Positions 1 through 9,354 of a stretch of 64,000 nt of DNA are shown in pieces. The notes below the pieces were generated by a model. It had not been told where the DNA came from, ran no database searches, and saw only the letters and a list, made by a program, of their open reading frames with translations. Numbering within the stretch: position 1 is the stretch's first letter; every line of letters starts with the position of its first letter. The position numbers and the translations under genes are program-made. Where the stretch lies: NCBI GenBank assembly GCA_964405235.1, contig CAYONG010000088.1, positions 39,019 through 103,018 of the forward strand. The letters run 5' to 3'. The stretch is from WS-11 sp964405235. GTDB lineage: Bacteria > Eisenbacteria > RBG-16-71-46.

Positions 1-990
1 AAGGTGCTGGAGGGGATGGAGGACGGCGGGCGGGTGCCGTCGAATGGCCTCGAGACCCCGTCTCTGACGGACGTGGTACCGCTTCAGTTGCTCCTCACGG
101 GGTTTTCTCGATCGGAGATGGGACTCAACTTCGGCGGCAACCATTTTCTCGAGATGCAGGTCGTCGACGAGCTCGTGGATCGGGAGGTGGCGGAGCGCTG
201 GGGTTTCGAGCGCGGGCAGGTCGTGGTCATGTACCACCTGGGTCCCGGACCCTTCAGCGCGACGTTGCTGAACCACTACTCGCGCAGGAGCAAGCTCTCG
301 CGGGCCCGAGTTCCCCTGTTCTTCGCCTCCAAGCTCCTGTTCCACTACCTCCAGAGGTTGGGAACGGGCTCCGCCTCGAGGAAATGGGCGCTCCACTTTC
401 GCCGCAATGGCTGGACCGCCGTGCCCACCGATTCGGCGGACGGTCGCCTGCTTCGCCAGGCGTTGGCGATGGCCATCAACTCGGGCTACGCGTACCGGCT
501 CGCAACCGTGCGCGCGATCGTGGATGGCCTGCACGGGGCGATTTCTCCCAGCCTCCCATGGGAGCTGTTCTGCGACGTGAGCCACAACGGTATCGAAGAG
601 CGTGTTTCTCCCGCCGGCATCTCCTTCGTGGCCCGGCACAATGCGTGTCGCCTCGAGCCCGGCAGACCCACGATCGTCGCGGGAATGTATGACGTCCCGT
701 CCTACCTCGGCATCGGTGAACCCGGCGTGGAAGACCGGCTGCGGTCCTACGACCACGGGGCGGGACACCTGATCGAGAGTTCGAGGAAGCAAGGCACTCT
801 GGCACCGGCGGAGGGCCACGTCACACGTTTCCGGATGAGTCGTGGGCGCGGCGCCACCTTGTTGTCACGTAACGACATACCACTGAGATCCTCGGGAAGT
901 CTCGATCGCGTGATGGAATGCCTCACCAAGCACGCCATGATGAGGCCCGTGGTCAGGCTGCGGCCGCTCGGCAACCTCAAGAACGGGTGA
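1..990 (+). CDS. RtcB-family-like protein, 5' end outside window (partial)
   Basis: The reading frame is open from the first base, so the N-terminus lies upstream of the window. The visible 329 residues align end to end with the C-terminal two thirds of the complete copy at 22684-24150. RtcB-type elements visible are GGNHFLEMQ, MYHLGPGP, a CDVSHN histidine, a diverged RHNAC in place of RKGAT, and SYDHGAG, which holds the histidine that is guanylylated in true RtcB RNA ligases. The part that would carry the Asp/Cys metal site is missing here, so its state cannot be judged. A beta-helix protein gene follows, the same neighbour order as the second copy. The family assignment rests on motif order. 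RNA ligase activity is not established, because the second copy lacks the usual Asp and Cys ligands. Confidence 0.75.
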   Translation, partial: KVLEGMEDGGRVPSNGLETPSLTDVVPLQLLLTGFSRSEMGLNFGGNHFLEMQVVDELVDREVAERWGFERGQVVVMYHLGPGPFSATLLNHYSRRSKLSRARVPLFFASKLLFHYLQRLGTGSASRKWALHFRRNGWTAVPTDSADGRLLRQALAMAINSGYAYRLATVRAIVDGLHGAISPSLPWELFCDVSHNGIEERVSPAGISFVARHNACRLEPGRPTIVAGMYDVPSYLGIGEPGVEDRLRSYDHGAGHLIESSRKQGTLAPAEGHVTRFRMSRGRGATLLSRNDIPLRSSGSLDRVMECLTKHAMMRPVVRLRPLGNLKNG

Positions 991-1401
991 GTGGCCCCGT
1001 GCTCCGCGGAGTTGGACGACAGTCGCCTCTGGATTCCCGCGGAAGCTCGTGGCCCGTGACGCACGATCGGCGCTCCCGGAACTGTTTGGAGATGTCGAGT
1101 GCTCGGCGGGAGCGGGAGTTTTTCCCAGCTAAACCCCCGGCTTCAGGAAGTTCGAATAATTCCTAAGATCAGGCACCGAAATAGGGTAGGATATCGGCGG
1201 TGTTTGATGGCCGCAGCTTCCGGGCGCTTGGTTGATATGCGAGATTGACTCGGACGCCGATCGCCATTCTGTCGTCGTCAATCATCCCGCCGCCCGCGAT
1301 TGACCCGTCACCCTCTAGTAGTGCCGAATTGGAAAGGGCAGGCCTTAGGGTCTGCGAACTGCATGCACCTACGCTCCTCTGTTCTGAGTTGTGCCCAGCG
1401 C
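991..1401. other. Intergenic region between RtcB-like and beta-helix genes
   Basis: I see no supported gene. The beta-helix frame stays open back to a TTG at 1300, but residues before the signal peptide look non-coding. No convincing terminator or sigma70 promoter was recognised. The local AT-richer stretch around 1150-1200 is the only likely place for a promoter. Confidence 0.4.
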
Positions 1402-4400
1402 ATGTCACGTACGATGACCCTCCTCGGCTTCCTGCGGATGGCTCTGTCCTTGGCGTCGGTGGCCCTCGTCCTGCCGCTCCTCTCGCCGTCCGCAGCGCTT
1501 GCCGCGGGGACTTTCTATGTCGATAACTCGAGCGGGGCATGCTCCAACTCGGGCCCCGGAACCGAGGCGCAACCCTACTGCACCATCTCGGCGGCCCTCA
1601 GCGCGCGCAAGGGTGCCGGAACCACCATCTATGTGAAGCCGGGCACATATCGAGAGACGGTCACGGCACCTTCCTCGGGCACGGCGGCAAGTCCCTACGT
1701 CATCAAGGCGCTGGGCGGGCCGGTAATCGTGGATGGCGCGGATGATTTCTCGTCAGCCCCGCTCTGGAGCCTTTATTCCGGAAACGTGTACCGGGCCTCG
1801 AGCGTGAGCTGGACCATGAAGCAGGTGTTCGTGGATGGAGCACGGCTACAGTCCTCCACCGCGGCGCCGGGATCGCTGCCCCCCAACTCCTTCAGGTACG
1901 TATCTGGGCAGGGCCTGTACGTCAACATCGGGGGCCCCAATCCCGGCACCCACACGACCCTGGTGGGCCGCCGGACCCGCGGGATCTACGTCGCCGCGCG
2001 CTCCTACGTGACGATCGACGGATTCACGGTGACTCACGTCGAGGATCGCGGGATCTATTTCAACACGAACAGTCACAACGGCATCATCCGCAACAACACC
2101 GTCAACTGGAACTACAGGTACGGGATCTACCTGACCGGGTGCAACGGGGTGCTGGTCGAGAAAAACGTGGTGTCCGACAACGCGGACCACGGCATCATGC
2201 TCACCGAGAGCAGCTCGGGCGGCGCCACGGGCTGCACGATCCAGGACAACGAGTCGATGCGGAACGCCCACCCGACCATTCGAAGCGCGGTGGGGATCAT
2301 AGTCTACGGCTCGCCAGGGAACATGGTTCGGCGCAACCGCGTCCACCACAACCAGGACTCGGGAATCCAGATCGAGTCCTCGTCGAACTACTGCAGCTCG
2401 GTCCAGAACATTTCCTGGGACAACGGCGATCACGGTTTTGACCAGCTGAACGCCATCGGCGTCTCGCATGTCGGAGACGTCGCTTATCACAACTTGTTGG
2501 ACGGGTTCTCGATCGAAGGTAATGCCCCGAACTCGTCCGTCTTCGATTGCATCGCGATCGACAACGGGCTGACGACGAACGAGTTCAACCTGTGGGTGAA
2601 CTTTGAGTCCTCGGTGGGATTCACATCGGATCGCAACCTCTTCTGGAATTCCACGAGCCAGCCGCCCATCAAATACATTTCCACGATCTATTCCACGATC
2701 GCGGCCTACAGCGCGGCGACCGGGCATGACGCGCATTCGATCCAGGCCGACCCCCGATTCGTGAACCCGGCGGCCGGGGACTTCCATCTCCTGGCGGGCT
2801 CCCCGGCCATCGACGCGGCAGACACGGGCGTGCCCGGCTGGCCTGCGACCGATGCCGAAGGCCAGCCCCGCGGCGACGATCCGGCCACGCCCAACACCGG
2901 CGTGGGGCCAGTGCCGTACGCCGACCTGGGCGCGCTGGAATTCTACGTCAACCCCGACGCGCCGCCGGTCGTGACGGCGCCGGCGACGGCCACGGTGGCC
3001 GAGAACAGCCCGCTGACCGTGAACGTGACCGCCTCGGACCCGGACAGCCCCACGATCGACTCGTTCAATGTCTCTGGGCTGCCGGCGGGCGCGACCTTCG
3101 TGCCCGGTACCGGAAACACCACGGGCCAGCTGAGCTGGACCCCGACCTTTTCCCAGGCCGGCATCTACACGGTCACATTCACCGCCTCGAACGCGCGCTC
3201 GGGCTCGTCGAGCACGGTGATCACGGTGACCAACCTGGACCGCGCGCCGGTGGTCACGGTCCCCGCGACGGCCACCGGGCCCGAGAACGGCCCGCTGACC
3301 GTCGATGTCACGGCCTCCGATCCGGACGGAGAGCTGATCACCTCGCTGACGGCACCGGGGCTGCCGGCGGGCGCCACCTTCACCCCGGGGGCGGGAAACC
3401 TGACCGGGTCCCTGTCGTGGACGCCGGCTTACGACCAGGCGGGTTCCTACCCGGTGTCGTTCACGGCCTCGAATGCCCTCTCGGGATCCGCGGCCACCAC
3501 CCTCACGATCACCAATGTCGACCGGGCGCCCGTCGTTACGGCACCCGCGAGTGCCGGCGTGCTCATCGGAGGGGTCCTGACGGTGAACGTCGCGGCTTTC
3601 GACCCCGACATGGAAGGGATCACCTCTCTCACGGCCGCCGACGTTCCTTCGGGAGCCACGTTCACCGCGGGTCCGGGGGACACGACCGGGACGCTCAGCT
3701 GGACGCCCGAAGCCGGCCAGGCGGGCAGTTACACCGTGACCTTTACGGCCGCGAACCTGCTCTCGGGTTCCGCGCCGACGGTGCTCACGGTCCTCGACGC
3801 TGCGGCCCCGCCGGTCGTCACGGCACCCCCCGCGGTGAGCGTAGGCGCCCTGAGCTTGCTGACCGTGAACGTGACGGCTTCCGAGCCCGGCGGGTTGCCG
3901 ATCGACTCCTTAACGGCAGATCTCTCCGGACTTCCACCGGGGGCGTCCTTCGCGGCAAGTCCCGACAACACGAGTGGAACGCTAAGCTGGACGCCGGCTG
4001 CGGGCGATGCGGACTCCTCGTACCAGGTGACCTTCACCGCGACGGCCGCCGGCGTTAGCGGGTCCGCCACCACGACCATCACCGTCACGCAGCCGGACGC
4101 CGCGCCGATCGTTGCGGCGCCGGCGACGGCCACGGTGGGGGAGAACAGCCCGCTTTCCGTGAGCGTGACGGCCTCCGATCCCGATGGGGACGCGATCACC
4201 TCGCTCACGGCCAGCGGCCTGCCGACCGGGGCGACGTTCTCGGCGGGTCCGGGGAACACCACCGGGACACTCAACTGGACGCCGGGATATGCCCAGGCCG
4301 GCACCTACACCGTGACCTTCACGGCGGCCAACACCCTGTCGGGCACGGGGACGACGGAGATCACGGTGACCGACGTGGACCGCGCGCCGGTGGTTACGGC

Positions 4401-5739
4401 TCCCGCCACGGCAAGCGGGAAAGTTGCGCTCCCGATGGTCGTGAACGTGACGGCCGCGGACCCGGACGCCGGGGAGATCACATCGCTCACCGCCTCCAAC
4501 CTGCCCGCGGGCGCCACCTTCACCCCGGGCCCGGGAAACACCACCGGGACGCTGAACTGGACGCCGGCCACCAACCAGCTGGGTTCCTACACCGTGACGT
4601 TCACGGCCGCAAACCTGCTCTCCGGCTCGGCGAGCACGGGGATCACCGTGACCGCCTTCAATCAGCTTCCCACGGCTTCGCTGGTGATGACGCCGAGCAC
4701 CGGCAATGCGCCGCTCGTGGTCGCCGCGGACGCCTCGGCATCGAGCGATTCCGACGGCACCATCGCCTCCTACCAGTTCAACTTCGGGGACGGGACGACC
4801 CCGAGCACGCAAGCCTCGCCGACCGCGTCACACACCTACGCCGCGGGCAACTGGACCGCGACCGTCACCGTGACCGACAACGATGGCGGGACGCATTCGA
4901 GTTCCGTGCCGCTCATCGTGGCTGCCGTGCCGCCCCAGGCCAACCAGGTCACCAATCCATCGTTCGAGACCGACCTCACCCGCTGGAACGCCTTCGCCTC
5001 ATGCCTGCTGGCGCGTGTCCCGGGAGGGTTCGCGGGCGACTACTCGGCGCGGTTGACCGCGACCGGAACCACCACCGGCAGCTTCGGCATCAACGACGCT
5101 CCCGACTGGATCCGGCCCACGACGGCCGTCGGGCGCCGCTACCGTTACACCGCCTGGGTCAGGTCGGCGGGAAGCACCGGTACCGCCAGGCTCCAGGTCA
5201 AGGAGTACCTGATCGCCACCGGAGCGCAGCAGGGGTCAGCCCTCTCCGCCGGTGTAGTCCTGTCGCCGACCTGGCAGATGCTCACGGTGGACTACGTGAC
5301 GGTGGCGACCAACTCGACGCTCGATTTCCAGGTCAAGGACTCCCCCGTCGTGGCGGGGGAGGTCTTCTTTACCGACAACATCTCGATCATCGACGTGACC
5401 GGGCTGGCCGCGATGGCGAATAACGGCGCGACGCTGTCGGAGGGCGGGGAAGGCCTGGCCATCCCGCCGCTCGAGCCTCGAATCCATCCCAGCCCGATCC
5501 GCTCGGTCGCGACCCTCAGCTTCGCGACGTCGCGGCCGGGGGCTCTGCGTGTCGATGTCGTCGACGTGGCGGGGCGGCGCGTTCGTCAGTTGGTGGACGA
5601 GGTGGATGCGCCGGCCGGCATGCACGAGCTGACCATCAACTTGAAGGCCGGCGGAGCACCGCTGGGCGCGGGAATCTACTTCTATCACATCGTCGCGCAG
5701 GAGGGTGTGAGGACCGGACGCTTCGTCGTACTCCAATAG
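1402..5739 (+). CDS. Giant secreted right-handed beta-helix / Ig-like / PKD protein with FlgD-type C-terminus
   Basis: About 1445 residues if it starts at ATG 1402; ATG 1363 and ATG 1414 are alternatives, and none has a clear ribosome site. A signal peptide ends near SAALAAG. Residues about 35-510 are a right-handed parallel beta-helix, rich in N-x-G/I turns such as NNTVNWN. Next come six tandem Ig/cadherin-like domains with GLPAGATF and GTLSWTP motifs, then a PKD-type domain with the motif FNFGDG, then a jelly-roll-like carbohydrate-binding region. The last ~85 residues are a FlgD-like/T9SS-type domain with GAGIYFYH near the end. Such beta-helices often bind or cleave polysaccharide, but no catalytic residues can be assigned. 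A surface or secreted role is inferred. It is paralogous to the product at 24337-26157, which lacks the Ig and PKD blocks. Confidence 0.85.
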   Translation: MSRTMTLLGFLRMALSLASVALVLPLLSPSAALAAGTFYVDNSSGACSNSGPGTEAQPYCTISAALSARKGAGTTIYVKPGTYRETVTAPSSGTAASPYVIKALGGPVIVDGADDFSSAPLWSLYSGNVYRASSVSWTMKQVFVDGARLQSSTAAPGSLPPNSFRYVSGQGLYVNIGGPNPGTHTTLVGRRTRGIYVAARSYVTIDGFTVTHVEDRGIYFNTNSHNGIIRNNTVNWNYRYGIYLTGCNGVLVEKNVVSDNADHGIMLTESSSGGATGCTIQDNESMRNAHPTIRSAVGIIVYGSPGNMVRRNRVHHNQDSGIQIESSSNYCSSVQNISWDNGDHGFDQLNAIGVSHVGDVAYHNLLDGFSIEGNAPNSSVFDCIAIDNGLTTNEFNLWVNFESSVGFTSDRNLFWNSTSQPPIKYISTIYSTIAAYSAATGHDAHSIQADPRFVNPAAGDFHLLAGSPAIDAADTGVPGWPATDAEGQPRGDDPATPNTGVGPVPYADLGALEFYVNPDAPPVVTAPATATVAENSPLTVNVTASDPDSPTIDSFNVSGLPAGATFVPGTGNTTGQLSWTPTFSQAGIYTVTFTASNARSGSSSTVITVTNLDRAPVVTVPATATGPENGPLTVDVTASDPDGELITSLTAPGLPAGATFTPGAGNLTGSLSWTPAYDQAGSYPVSFTASNALSGSAATTLTITNVDRAPVVTAPASAGVLIGGVLTVNVAAFDPDMEGITSLTAADVPSGATFTAGPGDTTGTLSWTPEAGQAGSYTVTFTAANLLSGSAPTVLTVLDAAAPPVVTAPPAVSVGALSLLTVNVTASEPGGLPIDSLTADLSGLPPGASFAASPDNTSGTLSWTPAAGDADSSYQVTFTATAAGVSGSATTTITVTQPDAAPIVAAPATATVGENSPLSVSVTASDPDGDAITSLTASGLPTGATFSAGPGNTTGTLNWTPGYAQAGTYTVTFTAANTLSGTGTTEITVTDVDRAPVVTAPATASGKVALPMVVNVTAADPDAGEITSLTASNLPAGATFTPGPGNTTGTLNWTPATNQLGSYTVTFTAANLLSGSASTGITVTAFNQLPTASLVMTPSTGNAPLVVAADASASSDSDGTIASYQFNFGDGTTPSTQASPTASHTYAAGNWTATVTVTDNDGGTHSSSVPLIVAAVPPQANQVTNPSFETDLTRWNAFASCLLARVPGGFAGDYSARLTATGTTTGSFGINDAPDWIRPTTAVGRRYRYTAWVRSAGSTGTARLQVKEYLIATGAQQGSALSAGVVLSPTWQMLTVDYVTVATNSTLDFQVKDSPVVAGEVFFTDNISIIDVTGLAAMANNGATLSEGGEGLAIPPLEPRIHPSPIRSVATLSFATSRPGALRVDVVDVAGRRVRQLVDEVDAPAGMHELTINLKAGGAPLGAGIYFYHIVAQEGVRTGRFVVLQ
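2949..4656 (+). repeat. Six tandem ~95-codon Ig-like repeats inside the beta-helix protein
   Basis: Six consecutive units of about 285 bp each begin around VVTAPA or a variant, pass through GLPAGATF and SWTP, and end in an ITVT-like strand. Unit starts lie near 2960, 3250, 3535, 3820, 4105 and 4390. Units 1, 2, 5 and 6 are the most alike. Unit 4 has a longer internal loop. The arrangement is typical of domain amplification in a surface adhesin stalk. Confidence 0.85.
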
Positions 5740-5778
5740 TATGAAATGACATCACGTCAACGCACGTGTTGTCTCCTG

Positions 5779-5809
5779 GCGGCCACCCTTGGGGTGGCCG
5801 CGGGTTTTT
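5779..5809 (+). terminator. Rho-independent terminator after the beta-helix gene
   Basis: A perfect 10-bp stem (GCGGCCACCC with GGGTGGCCGC) encloses a 3-nt TTG loop and is followed by GGGTTTTT. It lies 40 bp downstream of the stop codon at 5737-5739. Confidence 0.85.
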
Positions 5810-6770
5810 GTGCGGAAGATGTTGACGACGTCGGCCGCGAAGGCCGGGCGTTTCGACGGCGCGTCGCGCCAGGATTTGCGGGTTCCGCGGGCGTCCCGGC
5901 CGGAAGCGCATGACGGTGATACGTCGGGGGCGTGCGCGCTCTTGATACGCGAGTGCGGGAGGCGGGGTCTTCGCGTCGCACGGGGGAGGCGCGTGGCTTC
6001 CGCGTGGGTGCCGGCCTTCATCTGTCCTCGTCACTTCCACAACGACGTCCTGGGGCCTGCGTTCACCGTTCGTCGGTCCCGCGGCCGGAGGCAGCGCCGC
6101 CCACCGGCAGACGGTATGTTCCTGGGCGACATCGGCCTGGATTGGGAGTTGATCGGGACCGCCGGTCTGAACTGGGAACCGGACCTCCCGAGCGATCTGG
6201 CGACGGTTCCTGATCCAGTCGCTCGCGAGGTGCTGATTTGCGGGGCGATCAGGGACTGCTCGGGACGCGCCGGGGAGAGGCGAAGGCTCCATGGAGCGGG
6301 CGCAGCAACTGTGCCAGCGACGTGAGAAAGATTCGAACCGTCGACTTGACCTGGGCTTGCGCGGGGAGCGAACTGCGGACTCTGCACGCCTCTCCCGATC
6401 AAACTGCACGCGCCACGGCTTGCATGGAGCACCAGCCGCCCAAGGACTCTGACCCAATGCGGGCAAGGCGGGGAGTCGTATGGTGCGAGCATGGACAAAC
6501 ACATCCCCGAGCCCACTGCATTCCGCTGGTAGGATGGTTCTTGCGCCAATCCCCCTCAGACCCTAAGCTCCGCGCGCTTGGTCCGCAGGCCCCCGGCAAA
6601 CTGCAATCCTGCATCATGTCGCGGCCGCCCATACGAGATCCAGGCTGGCACTTTTCCTGCTTTGCGATCGGCCGGTAATTCTTTTCCGGCGGCCGCAAGC
6701 CGCGTGCCGGAGTCGGTGGCGCCCCAGAAACGCCCGGGACATGTCAGCTCGTGCCGGTAAGGGGGGAATC
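5810..6770. other. Gene-poor stretch with a phosphoesterase-family relic
   Basis: No intact gene is supported. The open frames here are GC-driven and lack family resemblance, apart from the short relic annotated at 6116-6213. Sequence after 6213 up to the next gene shows nothing recognisable. A purine-rich run just before 6771 serves as the ribosome site of the next gene. Confidence 0.5.
6116..6213 (+). pseudogene. Relic of the N-terminal domain of the neighbouring phosphoesterase
   Basis: About 33 codons read MFLGDIGLDWELIGTAG followed by LNWEPDLPSDLATVP. They match, in the same order and spacing, the intact gene at 6771-8822, where the segment near 7551-7650 reads MFLADHGIDWELVGTAD. Flanking sequence on both sides does not align. 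This is a leftover from an old duplication or deletion, not a functional gene. Confidence 0.75.
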
Positions 6771-8822
6771 TTGACACGGCTCAACTTCTTAAGTCTCTTC
6801 GTTTTGCTGACGTTCGGGCTAGCTGGGCCTGCGTTTGTCGCCGCAAGCGGGTCGCTCCCAGTTCAGATGTTTCCGCCGGACAACGTCTGGAACACGGACA
6901 TCTCCACCCTGCCCGTGCATTCCATGAGCGCAGTCTGGAGCTCCACGGTCGGCGCATCGAGGAATCTCCACGTCGGTTTCTATCCTGACCAGTGGGGCAT
7001 GCGCTACAACCTCGTGGATGCCAGCACGCCGACGACCACGGTCCGCATCGTGAACCAGGACCCAGCCGACAGCGACCTGATCCCCTACCCGTTCACTGCT
7101 CAGACGCTCATCCAGCTGGGCACGCCGGACTCCGAGGCGTTCATGATTGACCCGGATGCGATGAAGCTGTACGAGATGTACAACGCGCACTGGAACAACG
7201 GCGACCCGTGGGCGAGCGCCACGGTCCGGTGGGATTTGACCTCGAACGCCCTGCGCGCCGACAACCGCTCTTCGGCTGACGAGGCGGGGCTGCCGATCTT
7301 CCAGGGACTGCTCCGCTGGGATGAGGTGCAGCGCGGCGTCATCAATCACGCCTTTCGCTTCATGTGTGGCTGGGGCCACATCAACGGCCGCGCGGGTGCG
7401 CACCTTTGGCCCGCTCGGCACGACGGCTTCGAGTCTCCGCCCAACGACAACGCGCCGCCGATGGGCGCCCGCCTGCGTCTGAAGGCCAGCTACGACATCT
7501 CCAGCTTCAGCGCCAACGCCCGCGTCATTCTCACGGCCATGAAGAAGTACGGGATGTTCCTCGCAGACCACGGCATTGATTGGGAACTGGTTGGCACGGC
7601 TGACAGCGCGTGGCCGATCTCGCTCATCAACGAACTGGGCACGGTGCCGGCGAATCAATTCGACTTCGTGGATGAATCTTCTCTAATGATCGATCCCAAC
7701 TCCGCCCAGGCGAGGCAGCTCACCGGGACGGACACGACGCCGCCGGCGTCGGTCAGCGACCTGCGGGTGGCGGGCGTCCTGGTCGCCTCGCTGACGGTGA
7801 CCCCCGCTTCGGCCAGCGTTCAGGCGGCCAGCACCACGCAACTCACCGCGACGCCAAGGGATGCCGCCGGCAACCCGCTGTCGGGTCGGGTCGTGAGCTG
7901 GTCGAGCAACAATACGGCGGTGGCGCTGGTAAACGGCAGCGGACTCGTGACCGGCGTGGCCGCCGGGGCGGCAACCATCACCGCCACCTGCGAGGGAGTC
8001 ACCGGCACCTCGGCGATCACCGTCACGGCGCCGGGCTCGAGCGTTGTCCTCGTGGGCGCAGGTGACATTGCCAACGATGGCATGGACTCGGAGGCGACGG
8101 CCCTGCTGCTGGACAACATCCCCGGCACCGTCTTCACCGCCGGCGACAACGCCTACCCGGATGGCAGCGACGCCGATTACGCCCAGTCTTACGAGCCCAC
8201 CTGGGGCCGGCACAAGGCCCGCACCCGGCCCTCGCCCGGCAACCACGAGTATCACACGTCCGGAGCGAGCGGATACTTCAACTACTTTGGCGCAAACGCG
8301 GGACCCGCGGGCCGTGGCTACTACAGCTACGATCTCGGCGACTGGCACGTCATCTCACTCAACAGCAACATCAGCATGAGCGCCGGATCGACCCAGGAGC
8401 AGTGGCTGCGCGCCGATCTCGCCGCGAGCACCAAGCAGTGCACCATCGCCTACTGGCATCATCCGCGCTTCAGCTCGGGCACCCACGGTAGCTCGACCGA
8501 CTCCCAGCCCCTGTGGCAGGCGCTCTACGACGCGGGAGCCGAGATCGTGGTGGTCGGGCACGACCACAACTACCAGCGCTTCGCGCCCCAGACCCCGACC
8601 GGGGCGGCCGATCCCTCGCGTGGCATCCGACAGTTCGTCGCTGGCATGGGCGGGGTCGGCCTGTACGTGTTCAGCACGCCGATCGCCAACACCGAGGCGT
8701 ACAACGTGGACAGCTGGGGCGTGCTCAAGCTGACGCTTGGGCCTGGGTCCTATTCGTGGCAGTTCATCCCCGTCGCCGGCAGGACGTACACGGACTCGGG
8801 CAGCGGGACATGCCACAACTAG
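6771..8822 (+). CDS. Secreted two-domain protein with C-terminal metallophosphoesterase
   Basis: 683 residues from TTG 6771, chosen because AAGGGGGGAA lies just upstream; ATG 6741 is the alternative. A signal peptide ends near AFVAAS. Residues about 25-315 form an uncharacterised secreted domain with WPARHDG and MGARLRLKASYDIS. An Ig-like Big_2-type domain follows (about 335-415). Residues about 420-683 are a calcineurin-like phosphoesterase with GAGDIA, AGDNAYPDG, PGNHEYH, YWHHPRFSSG and VVGHDHNYQR, which supply the usual Asp, Asn and His metal ligands. The likely role is extracellular phosphomonoester or phosphodiester hydrolysis, substrate unknown. It has no FlgD-type tail, unlike its neighbour at 9355-10914. 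The N-terminal domain is echoed by the relic at 6116-6213. Confidence 0.85.
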   Translation: MTRLNFLSLFVLLTFGLAGPAFVAASGSLPVQMFPPDNVWNTDISTLPVHSMSAVWSSTVGASRNLHVGFYPDQWGMRYNLVDASTPTTTVRIVNQDPADSDLIPYPFTAQTLIQLGTPDSEAFMIDPDAMKLYEMYNAHWNNGDPWASATVRWDLTSNALRADNRSSADEAGLPIFQGLLRWDEVQRGVINHAFRFMCGWGHINGRAGAHLWPARHDGFESPPNDNAPPMGARLRLKASYDISSFSANARVILTAMKKYGMFLADHGIDWELVGTADSAWPISLINELGTVPANQFDFVDESSLMIDPNSAQARQLTGTDTTPPASVSDLRVAGVLVASLTVTPASASVQAASTTQLTATPRDAAGNPLSGRVVSWSSNNTAVALVNGSGLVTGVAAGAATITATCEGVTGTSAITVTAPGSSVVLVGAGDIANDGMDSEATALLLDNIPGTVFTAGDNAYPDGSDADYAQSYEPTWGRHKARTRPSPGNHEYHTSGASGYFNYFGANAGPAGRGYYSYDLGDWHVISLNSNISMSAGSTQEQWLRADLAASTKQCTIAYWHHPRFSSGTHGSSTDSQPLWQALYDAGAEIVVVGHDHNYQRFAPQTPTGAADPSRGIRQFVAGMGGVGLYVFSTPIANTEAYNVDSWGVLKLTLGPGSYSWQFIPVAGRTYTDSGSGTCHN

Positions 8823-9354
8823 AGGCCAAGGACCGCTGAAGCCATGGCGTCCGGGTTCGAACTCCCGGCCCGGCCGCCCTGGCTCCATGAACGCGGTATC
8901 CGTTGCGAGCTTGAGAGCGGGGCGCCGGCCATCACTGCAACGCCGCCTGGGCCCTGGCCGCCAGCCGCTGAGGCGCTAGCGCGCTTTCTTTCGGCTTGAC
9001 GTCGGTCCCGTTCAGTTGGTACGGTTCTTGTCTAAGTCATTTGGATCCAACCGGTTGGTGGATTTGGCTGCTGGCATCCTTTCCCCTGAACCGCCGGCAT
9101 GGATGCCGCCCCGGTAGGATGTCGTCAGCTCCTCCGCTAGGATTCCTTTAAGGCGCACGCAGCATTTCCGCATGTCACTGAAGCGGGCGGACCCGCTTCC
9201 GCGCTTCCAATCCAAGCAGCCGGATGTCTCCCCGGCCACATGGGGTGATGTCAGTCCACACCGTTGGTCTCGTCCCGGCCGAGGTCAGACGATTCGGGGC
9301 GGCCATGTGGCCCGGGATCTCAGGCGGTCGCGAGGCAAAACAAGAGAGATCGTC
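8823..9354. other. Intergenic region before the second phosphoesterase
   Basis: No gene is supported. The next frame is open back to 9172, but the extra 61 residues lack coding character and precede a clear signal peptide. A weak promoter-like pair is TTGACG at 8996-9001 and TACGGT at 9020-9025, with an 18-bp spacer. The T-arm-like stretch near 8860 is discussed under rejected items. Confidence 0.35.

Noticed and set aside
5789..6325. 178-residue open frame between the beta-helix and phosphoesterase genes
   Set aside because: Only 33 codons resemble a protein family. The rest begins inside the terminator and lacks coding character, so only the relic was annotated.
8850..8892. tRNA-like 3' end: GGGTTCGAACTCCC followed by a GGCTCCA
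   Set aside because: The loop would have eight bases instead of seven, and no matching acceptor, D-arm or anticodon arm is found upstream. At most it is a decayed tRNA end or chance.
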